64,000 nucleotides of DNA, taken from NCBI GenBank assembly GCA_949358305.1, contig OX442317.1, positions 13,892,491 through 13,956,490 of the forward strand, read 5' to 3'. The translations under genes were made by a program, and so were the position numbers. This document shows positions 44,041-59,300 of this stretch, piece by piece; positions within the stretch are counted from its first letter, which is position 1; each line of letters starts with the position of its first letter. Under the pieces are notes generated by a model that saw nothing but the letters and a program-made list of their open reading frames with translations, was not told the DNA's origin and did not search any database. Source of the DNA: Strigamia acuminata (Eukaryota > Arthropoda > Chilopoda > Geophilomorpha > Linotaeniidae).

Positions 44041-46894
44041 TTTCAGAACATTCAGAAACATTGGTCTTGTGATGTTTGTGCTAAGTCAACTGTGATGTCA
44101 AATGGGATCAAAAGTTTATTCTTCCAAATCATTGCTTGGATGTTGCTAAAACTTACATTGAAGCCTTCTACTAAGGTTTAAACACTATTTCAGAACATTC
44201 AGAGACATTGGTCTTGTGGTGTTTGTGCTAAGTCAACTGTGATGAGATCAAAAGTCTATTCTCCCAAATCATTGCTTGGATGTTGCTAAAACTTACATTG
44301 AAGCCGTCTACTAAGGTTTAAACACTATTTCAGAACATTTAGAGACATTGGTCTTGTGGTGTTTGTGCTAAGTCAACTGTGATGAGATCAAAAGTCTATT
44401 CTCCCAAATCATTGCTTGGATGTTGCTAAAACTTACATTAAAGCTTTTTACTAAGGTTTAAACACTATTTCAAAACATTCAGAGACATTGGTCTTGTGAT
44501 GTTTGTGCTAAGTCAACTGTGATGAGATCAAAAGTCTATTCTTCCAAATCATTGCTTGGATGTTGCTAAAACTTACATTGAAGCCTTCTATTAAGGTTTA
44601 AACACTATTTCAGAACATTCAGACACATTGGTCTTGTGGTGTTTGTGCTAAGTCAACTGTGATGTCAAATGGGATCAAAAGTTTATTCTTCCAAATCATT
44701 GCTTGGATGTTGCTAAAACTTACATTGAAGCCTTCTACTAAGGTTTAAACACTATTTCAGAACATTCAGAGACATTGGTCTTGTGGTGTTTGTGCTAAGT
44801 CAACTGTGATGAGATCAAAAGTCTATTCTCCCAAATCATTGCTTGGATGTTGCTAAAACTTACATTGAAGCCGTCTACTAAGGTTTAAACACTATTTCAG
44901 AACATTTAGAGACATTGGTCTTGTGGTGTTTGTGCTAAGTCAACTGTGATGAGATCAAAAGTCTATTCTCCCAAATCATTGCTTGGATGTTGCTAAAACT
45001 TACATTAAAGCTTTTTACTAAGGTTTAAACACTATTTCAAAACATTCAGAGACATTGGTCTTGTGATGTTTGTGCTAAGTCAACTGTGATGAGATCAAAA
45101 GTCTATTCTCCCAAATCATTGCTTGGATGTTGCTAAAACTTACATTGAAGCCTTCTACTAAGGTTTAAACACTATTTCAGAACATTCAGAGACATTGGTT
45201 TGTGGTGTTTGTGCTAAGTCAACTGTGATGTCAAATGAGATCAAAAGTTTATTCTTTCAAATTATTGCTTGGATGTTGCTAACACTTACACTGAAGCCTT
45301 CTACTAAGGTTTAAACACTATTTCTAAACATTCAGAGACATTGGTCTTGTGGTGTTTGTGCTAAGTCAACTGTGACGTCAAATGAGATCAAAAGTTTATT
45401 CTTTCAAATTATTGCTTGGATGTTGCTAAAACTTACATTGAAGCTTTCTACTAAGGTTTAAACACTATTTCAGAACATTCAGAAACATTGGTCTTGTGAT
45501 GTTTGTGCTAAGTCAACTGTGATGTCAAATGGGATCAAAAGTTTATTCTTCCAAATCATTGCTTGGATGTTGCTAAAACTTACATTGAAGCCTTCTACTA
45601 AGGTTTAAACACTATTTCAGAACATTCAGAGACATTGGTCTTGTGGTGTTTGTGCTAAGTCAACTGTGATGAGATCAAAAGTCTATTCTCCCAAATCATT
45701 GCTTGGATGTTGCTAAAACTTACATTGAAGCCGTCTACTAAGGTTTAAACACTATTTCAGAACATTTAGAGACATTGGTCTTGTGGTGTTTGTGCTAAGT
45801 CAACTGTGATGAGATCAAAAGTCTATTCTCCCAAATCATTGCTTGGATGTTGCTAAAACTTACATTAAAGCTTTTTACTAAGGTTTAAACACTATTTCAA
45901 AACATTCAGAGACATTGGTCTTGTGATGTTTGTGCTAAGTCAACTGTGATGAGATCAAAAGTCTATTCTTCCAAATCATTGCTTGGATGTTGCTAAAACT
46001 TACATTGAAGCCTTCTATTAAGGTTTAAACACTATTTCAGAACATTCAGACACATTGGTCTTGTGGTGTTTGTGCTAAGTCAACTGTGATGTCAAATGGG
46101 ATCAAAAGTTTATTCTTCCAAATCATTGCTTGGATGTTGCTAAAACTTACATTGAAGCCTTCTACTAAGGTTTAAACACTATTTCAGAACATTCAGAGAC
46201 ATTGGTCTTGTGGTGTTTGTGCTAAGTCAACTGTGATGAGATCAAAAGTCTATTCTCCCAAATCATTGCTTGGATGTTGCTAAAACTTACATTGAAGCCG
46301 TCTACTAAGGTTTAAACACTATTTCAGAACATTTAGAGACATTGGTCTTGTGGTGTTTGTGCTAAGTCAACTGTGATGAGATCAAAAGTCTATTCTCCCA
46401 AATCATTGCTTGGATGTTGCTAAAACTTACATTAAAGCTTTTTACTAAGGTTTAAACACTATTTCAAAACATTCAGAGACATTGGTCTTGTGATGTTTGT
46501 GCTAAGTCAACTGTGATGAGATCAAAAGTCTATTCTCCCAAATCATTGCTTGGATGTTGCTAAAACTTACATTGAAGCCTTCTACTAAGGTTTAAACACT
46601 ATTTCAGAACATTCAGAGACATTGGTTTGTGGTGTTTGTGCTAAGTCAACTGTGATGTCAAATGAGATCAAAAGTTTATTCTTTCAAATTATTGCTTGGA
46701 TGTTGCTAACACTTACACTGAAGCCTTCTACTAAGGTTTAAACACTATTTCTAAACATTCAGAGACATTGGTCTTGTGGTGTTTGTGCTAAGTCAACTGT
46801 GACGTCAAATGAGATCAAAAGTTTATTCTTTCAAATTATTGCTTGGATGTTGCTAAAACTTACATTGAAGCTTTCTACTAAGGTTTAAACACTA
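44041..46894. repeat. Two-copy higher-order repeat, 1427 bp (10 monomers)
   Basis: Units 44041-45467 and 45468-46894. Private markers CCTTCTATTA (44584, 46011) and TTACACTGAAG (CTG at 45291, 46718) occur once per unit, 1427 bp apart. The sum fits six 140-, one 146- and three 147-bp monomers. Confidence 0.9.
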
Positions 46895-49800
46895 TTTCAG
46901 AACATTCAGAAACATTGGTCTTGTGATGTTTGTGCTAAGTCAACTGTGATGTCAAATGAGATCAAAAGTTTATTCTTTCAAATCATTGCTTGGATGTTGC
47001 TAAAACTTACATAAAAGCTTTCTACTAAAGTTTAAACACTATTTCAGAACATTCAGAGACATTGGTCTTGTGGTGTTTGTGCTAAGTCAACTGTGATGAG
47101 ATCAAAAGTCTATTCTCCCAAATCATTGCTTGGATGTTGCTAAAACTTACATTGAAGCCGTCTACTAAGGTTTAAACACTATTTCAGAACATTTAGAGAC
47201 ATTGGTCTTGTGGTGTTTGTGCTAAGTCAACTGTGATGAGATCAAAAGTCTATTTTCCCAAATCATTTCTTGGATGTTGCTAAAACTTACATTAAAGCTT
47301 TCTACTAAGGTTTAAACACTATTTCAGAACATTCAGAGACATTGGTCTTGTGATGTTTGTGCTAAGTCAACTGTGGTGAGATCAAAAGTCTATTCTCCCA
47401 AATCATTGCTTGGATGTTGCTAAAACTTACATTAAAGCTTTCTACTAAGGTTTAAACACTATTTCAAAACATTCAGAGATATTGGTCTTGTGATGTTTGT
47501 GCTAAGTCAACTGTGATGAGATCAAAAGTCTATTCTCCCAAATCATTGCTTGGATGTTGCTAAAACTTACATTGAAGCCTTCTACTAAGGTTTAAATACT
47601 ATTTCAGAACATTCAGAGACATTGGTTTGTGGTGTTTGTGCTAAGTCAACTGTGATGTCAAATGAGATCAAAAGTTTATTTTTTCAAATTATTGCTTGGA
47701 TGTTGCTAACACTTACATTGAAGCCTTCTACTAAGGTTTAAACACTATTTCAGAACATTCAGAGACATTGGTTTGTGGTGTTTGTGCTAAGTCAACTGTG
47801 ATGTCAAATGAGATCAAAAGTTTATTCTTTCAAATTATTGCTTGGATGTTGCTAACACTTACATTGAAGCCTTCTACTAAGGTTTAAACACTATTTCAGA
47901 ACATTCAGAGACATTGGTTTGTGGTGTTTGTGCTAAGTCAACTGTGATGTCAAATGAGATCAAAAGTTTATTCTTTCAAATTATTGCTTGGATGTTGCTA
48001 ACACTTACATTGAAGCCTTCTACTAAGGTTTAAACACTATTTCTAAACATTCAGAGACATTGGTCTTGTGATGTTTGTGCTAAGTCAACTGTGATGTCAA
48101 ATGGGATCAAAAGTTTATTCTTCCAAATCATTGCTTGGATGTTGCTAAAACTTACATTGAAGCCTTCTACTAAGGTTTAAACACTATTTCAGAACATTCA
48201 GAGACATTGGTCTTGTGATGTTTGTGCTAAGTCAACTGTGATGTCAAATGAGATCAAAAGTTTATTCTTTCAAATCATTGCTTGGATGTTGCTAAAACTT
48301 ACATTAAAGCTTTCTACTAAGGTTTAAACACTATTTCAGAACATTCAGAGACATTGGTCTTGTGATGTTTGTGCTAAGTCAACTGTGATGAGATCAAAAG
48401 TCTATTCTCCAAAATCATTGCTTGGATGTTGCTAAAACTTACATTAAAGCTTTCTACTAAGGTTTAAACACTATTTCAAAACATTCAGAGATATTGGTCT
48501 TGTGATGTTTGTGCTAAGTCAACTGTGATGAGATCAAAAGTCTATTCTCCCAAATCATTGCTTGGATGTTGCTAAAACTTACATTGAAGCCTTCTACTAA
48601 GGTTTAAACACTATTTCAGAACATTCAGAGACATTGGTTTGTGGTGTTTGTGCTAAGTCAACTGTGATGTCAAATGAGATCAAAAGTTTATTTTTTCAAA
48701 TTATTGCTTGGATGTTGCTAACACTTACATTGAAGCCTTCTACTAAGGTTTAAACACTATTTCAGAACATTCAGAGACATTGGTTTGTGGTGTTTGTGCT
48801 AAGTCAACTGTGATGTCAAATGAGATCAAAAGTTTATTCTTTCAAATTATTGCTTGGATGTTGCTAACACTTACATTGAAGCCTTCTACTAAGGTTTAAA
48901 CACTATTTCAGAACATTCAGAGACATTGGTCTTGTGATGTTTGTGCTAAGTCAACTGTGATGTCAAATGGGATCAAAAGTTTATTCTTCCAAATCATTGC
49001 TTGGATGTTGCTAAAACTTACATTGAAGCCTTCTACTAAGGTTTAAACACTATTTCAGAACATTCAGAGACATTGGTCTTGTGATGTTTGTGCTAAGTCA
49101 ACTGTGATGTCAAATGAGATCAAAAGTTTATTCTTTCAAATCATTGCTTGGATGTTGCTAAAACTTACATTAAAGCTTTCTACTAAGGTTTAAACACTAT
49201 TTCAGAACATTCAGAGACATTGGTCTTGTGATGTTTGTGCTAAGTCAACTGTGATGAGATCAAAAGTCTATTCTCCAAAATCATTGCTTGGATGTTGCTA
49301 AAACTTACATTGAAGCCTTCTACTAAGGTTTAAACACTATTTCAGAACATTCAGACACATTGGTCTTGTGGTGTTTGTGCTAAGTCAACTGTGACGTCAA
49401 ATGAGATCAAAAGTTTATTCTTTCAAATTATTGCTTGGATGTTGCTAAAACTAACATTGAAGCCTTCTACTAAGGTTTAAACACTATTTCAGAACATTCA
49501 GAGACATTGGTCTTGTGGTGTTTGTGCTAAGTCAACTGTGATGAGATCAAAAGTCTATTTTCCCAAATCATTTCTTGGATGTTGCTAAAACTTACATTAA
49601 AGCTTTCTACTAAGGTTTAAACACTATTTCAGAACATTCAGAGACATTGGTCTTGTGATGTTTGTGCTAAGTCAACTGTGATGAGATCAAAAGTCTATTC
49701 TCCCAAATCATTGCTTGGATGTTGCTAAAACTTACATTAAAGCTTTCTACTAAGGTTTAAACACTATTTCAAAACATTCAGAGACATTGGTCTTGTGATG

Positions 49801-52800
49801 TTTGTGCTAAGTCAACTGTGATGAGATCAAAAGTCTATTCTCCCAAATCATTGCTTGGATGTTGCTAAAACTTACATTGAAGCCTTCTACTAAGGTTTAA
49901 ACACTATTTCAGAACATTCAGAGACATTGGTTTGTGGTGTTTGTGCTAAGTCAACTGTGACGTCAAATGAGATCAAAAGTTTATTCTTTCAAATTATTGC
50001 TTGGATGTTGCTAAAACTTACATTGAAGCTTTCTACTAAGGTTTAAACACTATTTCTAAACATTCAGAGACATTGGTCTTGTGGTGTTTGTGCTAAGTCA
50101 ACTGTGATGAGATCAAAAGTCTATTCTCCCAAATCATTGCTTGGATGTTGCTAAAACTTACATTGAAGCCTTCTACTAAGGTTTAAACACTATTTCAGAA
50201 CATTCAGACACATTGGTCTTGTGGTGTTTGTGCTAAGTCAACTGTGACGTCAAATGAGATCAAAAGTTTATTCTTTCAAATTATTGCTTGGATGTTGCTA
50301 AAACTAACATTGAAGCCTTCTACTAAGGTTTAAACACTATTTCAGAACATTCAGAGACATTGGTCTTGTGGTGTTTGTGCTAAGTCAACTGTGATGAGAT
50401 CAAAAGTCTATTTTCCCAAATCATTTCTTGGATGTTGCTAAAACTTACATTAAAGCTTTCTACTAAGGTTTAAACACTATTTCAGAACATTCAGAGACAT
50501 TGGTCTTGTGATGTTTGTGCTAAGTCAACTGTGATGAGATCAAAAGTCTATTCTCCCAAATCATTGCTTGGATGTTGCTAAAACTTACATTAAAGCTTTC
50601 TACTAAGGTTTAAACACTATTTCAAAACATTCAGAGATATTGGTCTTGTGATGTTTGTGCTAAGTCAACTGTGATGAGATCAAAAGTCTATTCTCCCAAA
50701 TCATTGCTTGGATGTTGCTAAAACTTACATTGAAGCCTTCTACTAAGGTTTAAACACTATTTCAGAACATTCAGAGACATTGGTTTGTGGTGTTTGTGCT
50801 AAGTCAACTGTGATGTCAAATGAGATCAAAAGTTTATTTTTTCAAATTATTGCTTGGATGTTGCTAACACTTACATTGAAGCCTTCTACTAAGGTTTAAA
50901 CACTATTTCAGAACATTCAGAGACATTGGTTTGTGGTGTTTGTGCTAAGTCAACTGTGATGTCAAATGAGATCAAAAGTTTATTCTTTCAAATTATTGCT
51001 TGGATGTTGCTAACACTTACATTGAAGCCTTCTACTAAGGTTTAAACACTATTTCAGAACATTCAGAGACATTGGTTTGTGGTGTTTGTGCTAAGTCAAC
51101 TGTGATGTCAAATGAGATCAAAAGTTTATTCTTTCAAATTATTGCTTGGATGTTGCTAACACTTACATTGAAGCCTTCTACTAAGGTTTAAACACTATTT
51201 CTAAACATTCAGAGACATTGGTCTTGTGGTGTTTGTGCTAAGTCAACTGTGACGTCAAATGAGATCAAAAGTTTATTCTTTCAAATTATTGCTTGGATGT
51301 TGCTAAAACTTACATTGAAGCTTTCTACTAAGGTTTAAACACTATTTCAGAACATTCAGAAACATTGGTCTTGTGATGTTTGTGCTAAGTCAACTGTGAT
51401 GTCAAATGGGATCAAAAGTTTATTCTTCCAAATCATTGCTTGGATGTTGCTAAAACTTACATTGAAGCCTTCTACTAAGGTTTAAACACTATTTCAGAAC
51501 ATTCAGAGACATTGGTCTTGTGATGTTTGTGCTAAGTCAACTGTGATGTCAAATGAGATCAAAAGTTTATTCTTTCAAATCATTGCTTGGATGTTGCTAA
51601 AACTTACATTAAAGCTTTCTACTAAGGTTTAAACACTATTTCAGAACATTCAGAGACATTGGTCTTGTGATGTTTGTGCTAAGTCAACTGTGATGAGATC
51701 AAAAGTCTATTCTCCAAAATCATTGCTTGGATGTTGCTAAAACTTACATTGAAGCCTTCTACTAAGGTTTAAACACTATTTCAGAACATTCAGACACATT
51801 GGTCTTGTGGTGTTTGTGCTAAGTCAACTGTGACGTCAAATGAGATCAAAAGTTTATTCTTTCAAATTATTGCTTGGATGTTGCTAAAACTAACATTGAA
51901 GCCTTCTACTAAGGTTTAAACACTATTTCAGAACATTCAGAGACATTGGTCTTGTGGTGTTTGTGCTAAGTCAACTGTGATGAGATCAAAAGTCTATTTT
52001 CCCAAATCATTTCTTGGATGTTGCTAAAACTTACATTAAAGCTTTCTACTAAGGTTTAAACACTATTTCAGAACATTCAGAGACATTGGTCTTGTGATGT
52101 TTGTGCTAAGTCAACTGTGATGAGATCAAAAGTCTATTCTCCCAAATCATTGCTTGGATGTTGCTAAAACTTACATTAAAGCTTTCTACTAAGGTTTAAA
52201 CACTATTTCAAAACATTCAGAGACATTGGTCTTGTGATGTTTGTGCTAAGTCAACTGTGATGAGATCAAAAGTCTATTCTCCCAAATCATTGCTTGGATG
52301 TTGCTAAAACTTACATTGAAGCCTTCTACTAAGGTTTAAACACTATTTCAGAACATTCAGAGACATTGGTTTGTGGTGTTTGTGCTAAGTCAACTGTGAC
52401 GTCAAATGAGATCAAAAGTTTATTCTTTCAAATTATTGCTTGGATGTTGCTAAAACTTACATTGAAGCTTTCTACTAAGGTTTAAACACTATTTCTAAAC
52501 ATTCAGAGACATTGGTCTTGTGGTGTTTGTGCTAAGTCAACTGTGATGAGATCAAAAGTCTATTCTCCCAAATCATTGCTTGGATGTTGCTAAAACTTAC
52601 ATTGAAGCCTTCTACTAAGGTTTAAACACTATTTCAGAACATTCAGACACATTGGTCTTGTGGTGTTTGTGCTAAGTCAACTGTGACGTCAAATGAGATC
52701 AAAAGTTTATTCTTTCAAATTATTGCTTGGATGTTGCTAAAACTAACATTGAAGCCTTCTACTAAGGTTTAAACACTATTTCAGAACATTCAGAGACATT

Positions 52801-53974
52801 GGTCTTGTGGTGTTTGTGCTAAGTCAACTGTGATGAGATCAAAAGTCTATTTTCCCAAATCATTTCTTGGATGTTGCTAAAACTTACATTAAAGCTTTCT
52901 ACTAAGGTTTAAACACTATTTCAGAACATTCAGAGACATTGGTCTTGTGATGTTTGTGCTAAGTCAACTGTGATAAGATCAAAAGTCTATTCTCCCAAAT
53001 CATTGCTTGGATGTTGCTAAAACTTACATTAAAGCTTTCTACTAAGGTTTAAACACTATTTCAAAACATTCAGAGACATTGGTCTTGTGATGTTTGTGCT
53101 AAGTCAACTGTGATGAGATCAAAAGTCTATTCTCCCAAATCATTGCTTGGATGTTGCTAAAACTTACATTGAAGCCTTCTACTAAGGTTTAAACACTATT
53201 TCAGAACATTCAGAGACATTGGTTTGTGGTGTTTGTGCTAAGTCAACTGTGATGTCAAATGAGATCAAAAATTTATTCTTCCAAATCATTGCTTGGATGT
53301 TGCTAAAACTTACATTGAAGCCTTCTACTAAGGTTTAAACACTATTTCAGAACATTCAGAGACATTGGTCTTGTGATGTTTGTGCTAAGTCAACTGTGAT
53401 GTCAAATGAGATCAAAAGTTTATTCTTTCAAATCATTGCTTGGATGTTGCTAAAACTTACATTAAAGCTTTCTACTAAGGTTTAAACACTATTTCAAAAC
53501 ATTCAGAGACATTGGTTTTGTGATGTTTGTGCTAAGTCAACTGTGATGAGATCAAAAGTCTATTCTCCAAAATCATTGCTTGGATGTTGCTAAAACTTAC
53601 ATTGAAGCCTTCTACTAAGGTTTAAACACTATTTCAGAACATTCAGACACATTGGTCTTGTGGTGTTTGTGCTAAGTCAACTGTGACGTCAAATGAGATC
53701 AAAAGTTTATTCTTTCAAATTATTGCTTGGATGTTGCTAAAACTTACATTGAAGCTTTCTACTAAGGTTTAAACACTATTTCAAAACATTCAGAGACATT
53801 GGTCTTGTGATGTTTGTGCTAAGTCAACTGTGATGAGATCAAAAGTCTATTCTCCCAAATCATTGCCTAGATGTTGCTAAAACTTACATTGAAGCCGTCT
53901 ACTAAGGTTTAAACACTATTTCAGAACATTTAGAGACATTGGTCTTGTGGTGTTTGTGCTAAGTCAACTGTGAT

Positions 53975-56320
53975 GAGATCAAAAGTCTATTTTCCCAAAT
54001 CATTTCTTGGATGTTGCTAAAACTTACATTAAAGCTTTCTACTAAGGTTTAAACACTATTTCAAAACATTCAGAGACATTGGTCTTGTGATGTTTGTGCT
54101 AAGTCAACTGTGATGAGATCAAAAGTCTATTCTCCCAAATCATTGCTTGGATGTTGCTAAAACTTACATTAAAGCTTTCTACTAAGGTTTAAACACTATT
54201 TCAAAACATTCAGAGACATTGGTCTTGTGATGTTTGTGCTAAGTCAACTGTGATGAGATCAAAAGTCTATTCTCCCAAATCATTGCTTGGATGTTGCTAT
54301 AACTTACATTGAAGCCTTCTACTAAGGTTTAAACACTATTTCAGAACATTCAGAGACATTGGTTTGTGGTGTTTGTGCTAAGTCAACTGTGATGTCAAAT
54401 GAGATCAAAAGTTTATTCTTTCAAATTATTGCTTGGATGTTGCTAACACTTACATTGAAGCCTTCTACTAAGGTTTAAACACTATTTCTAAACATTCAGA
54501 GACATTGGTCTTGTGGTGTTTGTGCTAAGTCAACTGTGATGAGATCAAAAGTCTATTCTCCCAAATCATTGCTTGGATGTTGCTAAAACTTACATTGAAG
54601 CCTTCTACTAAGGTTTAAACACTATTTCAGAACATTCAGAGACATTGGTCTTGTGGTGTTTGTGCTAAGTCAACTGTGATGAGATCAAAAGTCTATTTTC
54701 CCAAATCATTTCTTGGATGTTGCTAAAACTTACATTAAAGCTTTCTACTAAGGTTTAAACACTATTTCAGAACATTCAGAGACATTGGTCTTGTGATGTT
54801 TGTGCTAAGTCAACTGTGATGAGATCAAAAGTCTATTCTCCCAAATCATTGCTTGGATGTTGCTAAAACTTACATTAAAGCTTTCTACTAAGGTTTAAAC
54901 ACTATTTCAAAACATTCAGAGACATTGGTCTTGTGATGTTTGTGCTAAGTCAACTGTGATGAGATCAAAAGTCTATTCTCCCAAATCATTGCTTGGATGT
55001 TGCTATAACTTACATTGAAGCCTTCTACTAAGGTTTAAACACTATTTCAGAACATTCAGAGACATTGGTTTGTGGTGTTTGTGCTAAGTCAACTGTGATG
55101 TCAAATGAGATCAAAAGTTTATTCTTTCAAATTATTGCTTGGATGTTGCTAACACTTACATTGAAGCCTTCTACTAAGGTTTAAACACTATTTCTAAACA
55201 TTCAGAGACATTGGTCTTGTGGTGTTTGTGCTAAGTCAACTGTGATGAGATCAAAAGTCTATTCTCCCAAATCATTGCTTGGATGTTGCTAAAACTTACA
55301 TTGAAGCCTTCTACTAAGGTTTAAACACTATTTCAGAACATTCAGAGACATTGGTCTTGTGGTGTTTGTGCTAAGTCAACTGTGATGAGATCAAAAGTCT
55401 ATTTTCCCAAATCATTTCTTGGATGTTGCTAAAACTTACATTAAAGCTTTCTACTAAGGTTTAAACACTATTTCAGAACATTCAGAGACATTGGTCTTGT
55501 GATGTTTGTGCTAAGTCAACTGTGATGAGATCAAAAGTCTATTCTCCCAAATCATTGCTTGGATGTTGCTAAAACTTACATTAAAGCTTTCTACTAAGGT
55601 TTAAACACTATTTCAAAACATTCAGAGACATTGGTCTTGTGATGTTTGTGCTAAGTCAACTGTGATGAGATCAAAAGTCTATTCTCCCAAATCATTGCTT
55701 GGATGTTGCTATAACTTACATTGAAGCCTTCTACTAAGGTTTAAACACTATTTCAGAACATTCAGAGACATTGGTTTGTGGTGTTTGTGCTAAGTCAACT
55801 GTGATGTCAAATGAGATCAAAAGTTTATTCTTTCAAATTATTGCTTGGATGTTGCTAACACTTACATTGAAGCCTTCTACTAAGGTTTAAACACTATTTC
55901 TAAACATTCAGAGACATTGGTCTTGTGGTGTTTGTGCTAAGTCAACTGTGATGAGATCAAAAGTCTATTCTCCCAAATCATTGCTTGGATGTTGCTAAAA
56001 CTTACATTGAAGCCTTCTACTAAGGTTTAAACACTATTTCAGAACATTCAGAGACATTGGTCTTGTGGTGTTTGTGCTAAGTCAACTGTGATGAGATCAA
56101 AAGTCTATTTTCCCAAATCATTTCTTGGATGTTGCTAAAACTTACATTAAAGCTTTCTACTAAGGTTTAAACACTATTTCAGAACATTCAGAGACATTGG
56201 TCTTGTGATGTTTGTGCTAAGTCAACTGTGATGAGATCAAAAGTCTATTCTCCCAAATCATTGCTTGGATGTTGCTAAAACTTACATTAAAGCTTTCTAC
56301 TAAGGTTTAAACACTATTTC
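53975..56320. repeat. Local tandem higher-order repeat, 706 bp (5 monomers), over 3 copies
   Basis: The CTATTTTCCC monomer recurs with GAGATC at 53975, 54681, 55387 and 56093, and CTATAAC at 54297, 55003 and 55709, all exactly 706 bp apart (four 140-bp plus one 146-bp monomer). The first unit has small differences at its left edge; the last is cut short near 56320. Confidence 0.9.
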
Positions 56321-59300
56321 AGAACATTCAGAAACATTGGTCTTGTGATGTTTGTGCTAAGTCAACTGTGATGTCAAATGAGATCAAAAGTTTATTCTTT
56401 CAAATCATTGCTTGGATGTTGCTAAAACTAACATTGAAGCCTTCTACTAAGGTTTAAACACTATTTCAGAACATTCAGAGACATTGGTCTTGTGGTGTTT
56501 GTGCTAAGTCAACTGTGATGAGATCAAAAGTCTATTTTCCCAAATCATTTCTTGGATGTTGCTAAAACTTACATTAAAGCTTTCTACTAAGGTTTAAACA
56601 CTATTTCAGAACATTCAGAGACATTGGTCTTGTGATGTTTGTGCTAAGTCAACTGTGATGAGATCAAAAGTCTATTCTCCCAAATCATTGCTTGGATGTT
56701 GCTAAAACTTACATTAAAGCTTTCTACTAAGGTTTAAACACTATTTCAGAACATTCAGAAACATTGGTCTTGTGATGTTTGTGCTAAGTCAACTGTGATG
56801 AGATCAAAAGTCTATTCTCCCAAATCATTGCTTAGATGTTGCTAAAACTTACATTGAAGCCGTCTACTAAGGTTTAAACACTATTTCAGAACATTTAGAG
56901 ACATTGGTCTTGTGGTGTTTGTGCTAAGTCAACTGTGATGAGATCAAAAGTCTATTCTCCCAAATCATTGCTTGGATGTTGCTAAAACTTACATTGAAGC
57001 CTTCTACTAAGGTTTAAACACTATTTCAGAACATTCAGAGACATTGGTTTGTGGTGTTTGTGCTAAGTCAACTGTGACGTCAAATGAGATCAAAAGTTTA
57101 TTCTTTCAAATTATTGCTTGGATGTTGCTAAAACTTACATTGAAGCTTTCTACTAAGGTTTAAACACTATTTCTAAACATTCAGAGACATTGGTCTTGTG
57201 GTGTTTGTGCTAAGTCAACTGTGATGAGATCAAAAGTCTATTCTCCCAAATCATTGCTTGGATGTTGCTAAAACTTACATTGAAGCCTTCTACTAAGGTT
57301 TAAACACTATTTCAGAACATTCAGACACATTGGTCTTGTGGTGTTTGTGCTAAGTCAACTGTGACGTCAAATGAGATCAAAAGTTTATTCTTTCAAATTA
57401 TTGCTTGGATGTTGCTAAAACTAACATTGAAGCCTTCTACTAAGGTTTAAACACTATTTCAGAACATTTAGAGACATTGGTCTTGTGGTGTTTGTGCTAA
57501 GTCAACTGTGATGAGATCAAAAGTCTATTCTCCCAAATCATTGCTTGGATATTGCTAAAACTTACATTAAAGCTTTCTACTAAGGTTTAAACACTATTTC
57601 AAAACATTCAGAGACATTGGTCTTGTGATGTTTGTGCTAAGTCAACTGTGATGAGATCAAAAGTCTATTCTCCCAAATCATTGCTTGGATGTTGCTAAAA
57701 CTTACATTGAAGCCTTCTACTAAGGTTTAAACACTATTTCAGAACATTCAGAGACATTGGTTTGTGGTGTTTGTGCTAAGTCAACTGTGATGTCAAATGA
57801 GATCAAAAATTTATTCTTCCAAATCATTGCTTGGATGTTGCTAAAACTTACATTGAAGCCTTCTACTAAGGTTTAAACACTATTTCAGAACATTCAGAGA
57901 CATTGGTCTTGTGATGTTTGTGCTAAGTCAACTGTGATGTCAAATGAGATCAAAAGTTTATTCTTTCAAATCATTGCTTGGATGTTGCTAAAACTTACAT
58001 TAAAGCTTTCTACTAAGGTTTAAACACTATTTCAAAACATTCAGAGACATTGGTCTTGTGATGTTTGTGCTAAGTCAACTGTGATGAGATCAAAAGTCTA
58101 TTCTCCAAAATCATTGCTTGGATGTTGCTAAAACTTACATTGAAGCCTTCTACTAAGGTTTAAACACTATTTTAGAACATTCAGACACATTGATCTTGTG
58201 GTGTTTGTGCTAAGTCAACTGTGACGTCAAATGAGATCAAAAGTTTATTCTTTCAAATTATTGCTTGGATGTTGCTAAAACTTACATTGAAGCTTTCTAC
58301 TAAGGTTTAAACACTATTTCAAAACATTCAGAGACATTGGTCTTGTGATGTTTGTGCTAAGTCAACTGTGATGAGATCAAAAGTCTATTCTCCCAAATCA
58401 TTGCCTAGATGTTGCTAAAACTTACATTGAAGCCGTCTACTAAGGTTTAAACACTATTTCAGAACATTTAGAGACATTGGTCTTGTGGTGTTTGTGCTAA
58501 GTCAACTGTGATGAGATCAAAAGTCTATTTTCCCAAATCATTTCTTGGATGTTGCTAAAACTTACATTAAAGCTTTCTACTAAGGTTTAAACACTATTTC
58601 AAAACATTCAGAGACATTGGTCTTGTGATGTTTGTGCTAAGTCAACTGTGATGAGATCAAAAGTCTATTCTCCCAAATCATTGCTTGGATGTTGCTAAAA
58701 CTTACATTAAAGCTTTCTACTAAGGTTTAAACACTATTTCAAAACATTCAGAGACATTGGTCTTGTGATGTTTGTGCTAAGTCAACTGTGATGAGATCAA
58801 AAGTCTATTCTCCCAAATCATTGCTTGGATGTTGCTATAACTTACATTGAAGCCTTCTACTAAGGCTTAAACACTATTTCAGAACATTCAGAGACATTGG
58901 TTTGTGGTGTTTGTGCTAAGTCAACTGTGATGTCAAATGAGATCAAAAGTTTATTCTTTCAAATTATTGCTTGGATGTTGCTAACACTTACATTGAAGCC
59001 TTCTACTAAGGTTTAAACACTATTTCTAAACATTCAGAGACATTGGTCTTGTGGTGTTTGTGCTAAGTCAACTGTGATGAGATCAAAAGTCTATTCTCCC
59101 AAATCATTGCTTGGATGTTGCTAAAACTTACATTGAAGCCTTCTACTAAGGTTTAAACACTATTTCAGAACATTCAGACACATTGGTCTTGTGGTGTTTG
59201 TGCTAAGTCAACTGTGACGTCAAATGAGATCAAAAGTTTATTCTTTCAAATTATTGCTTGGATGTTGCTAAAACTAACATTGAAGCCTTCTACTAAGGTT

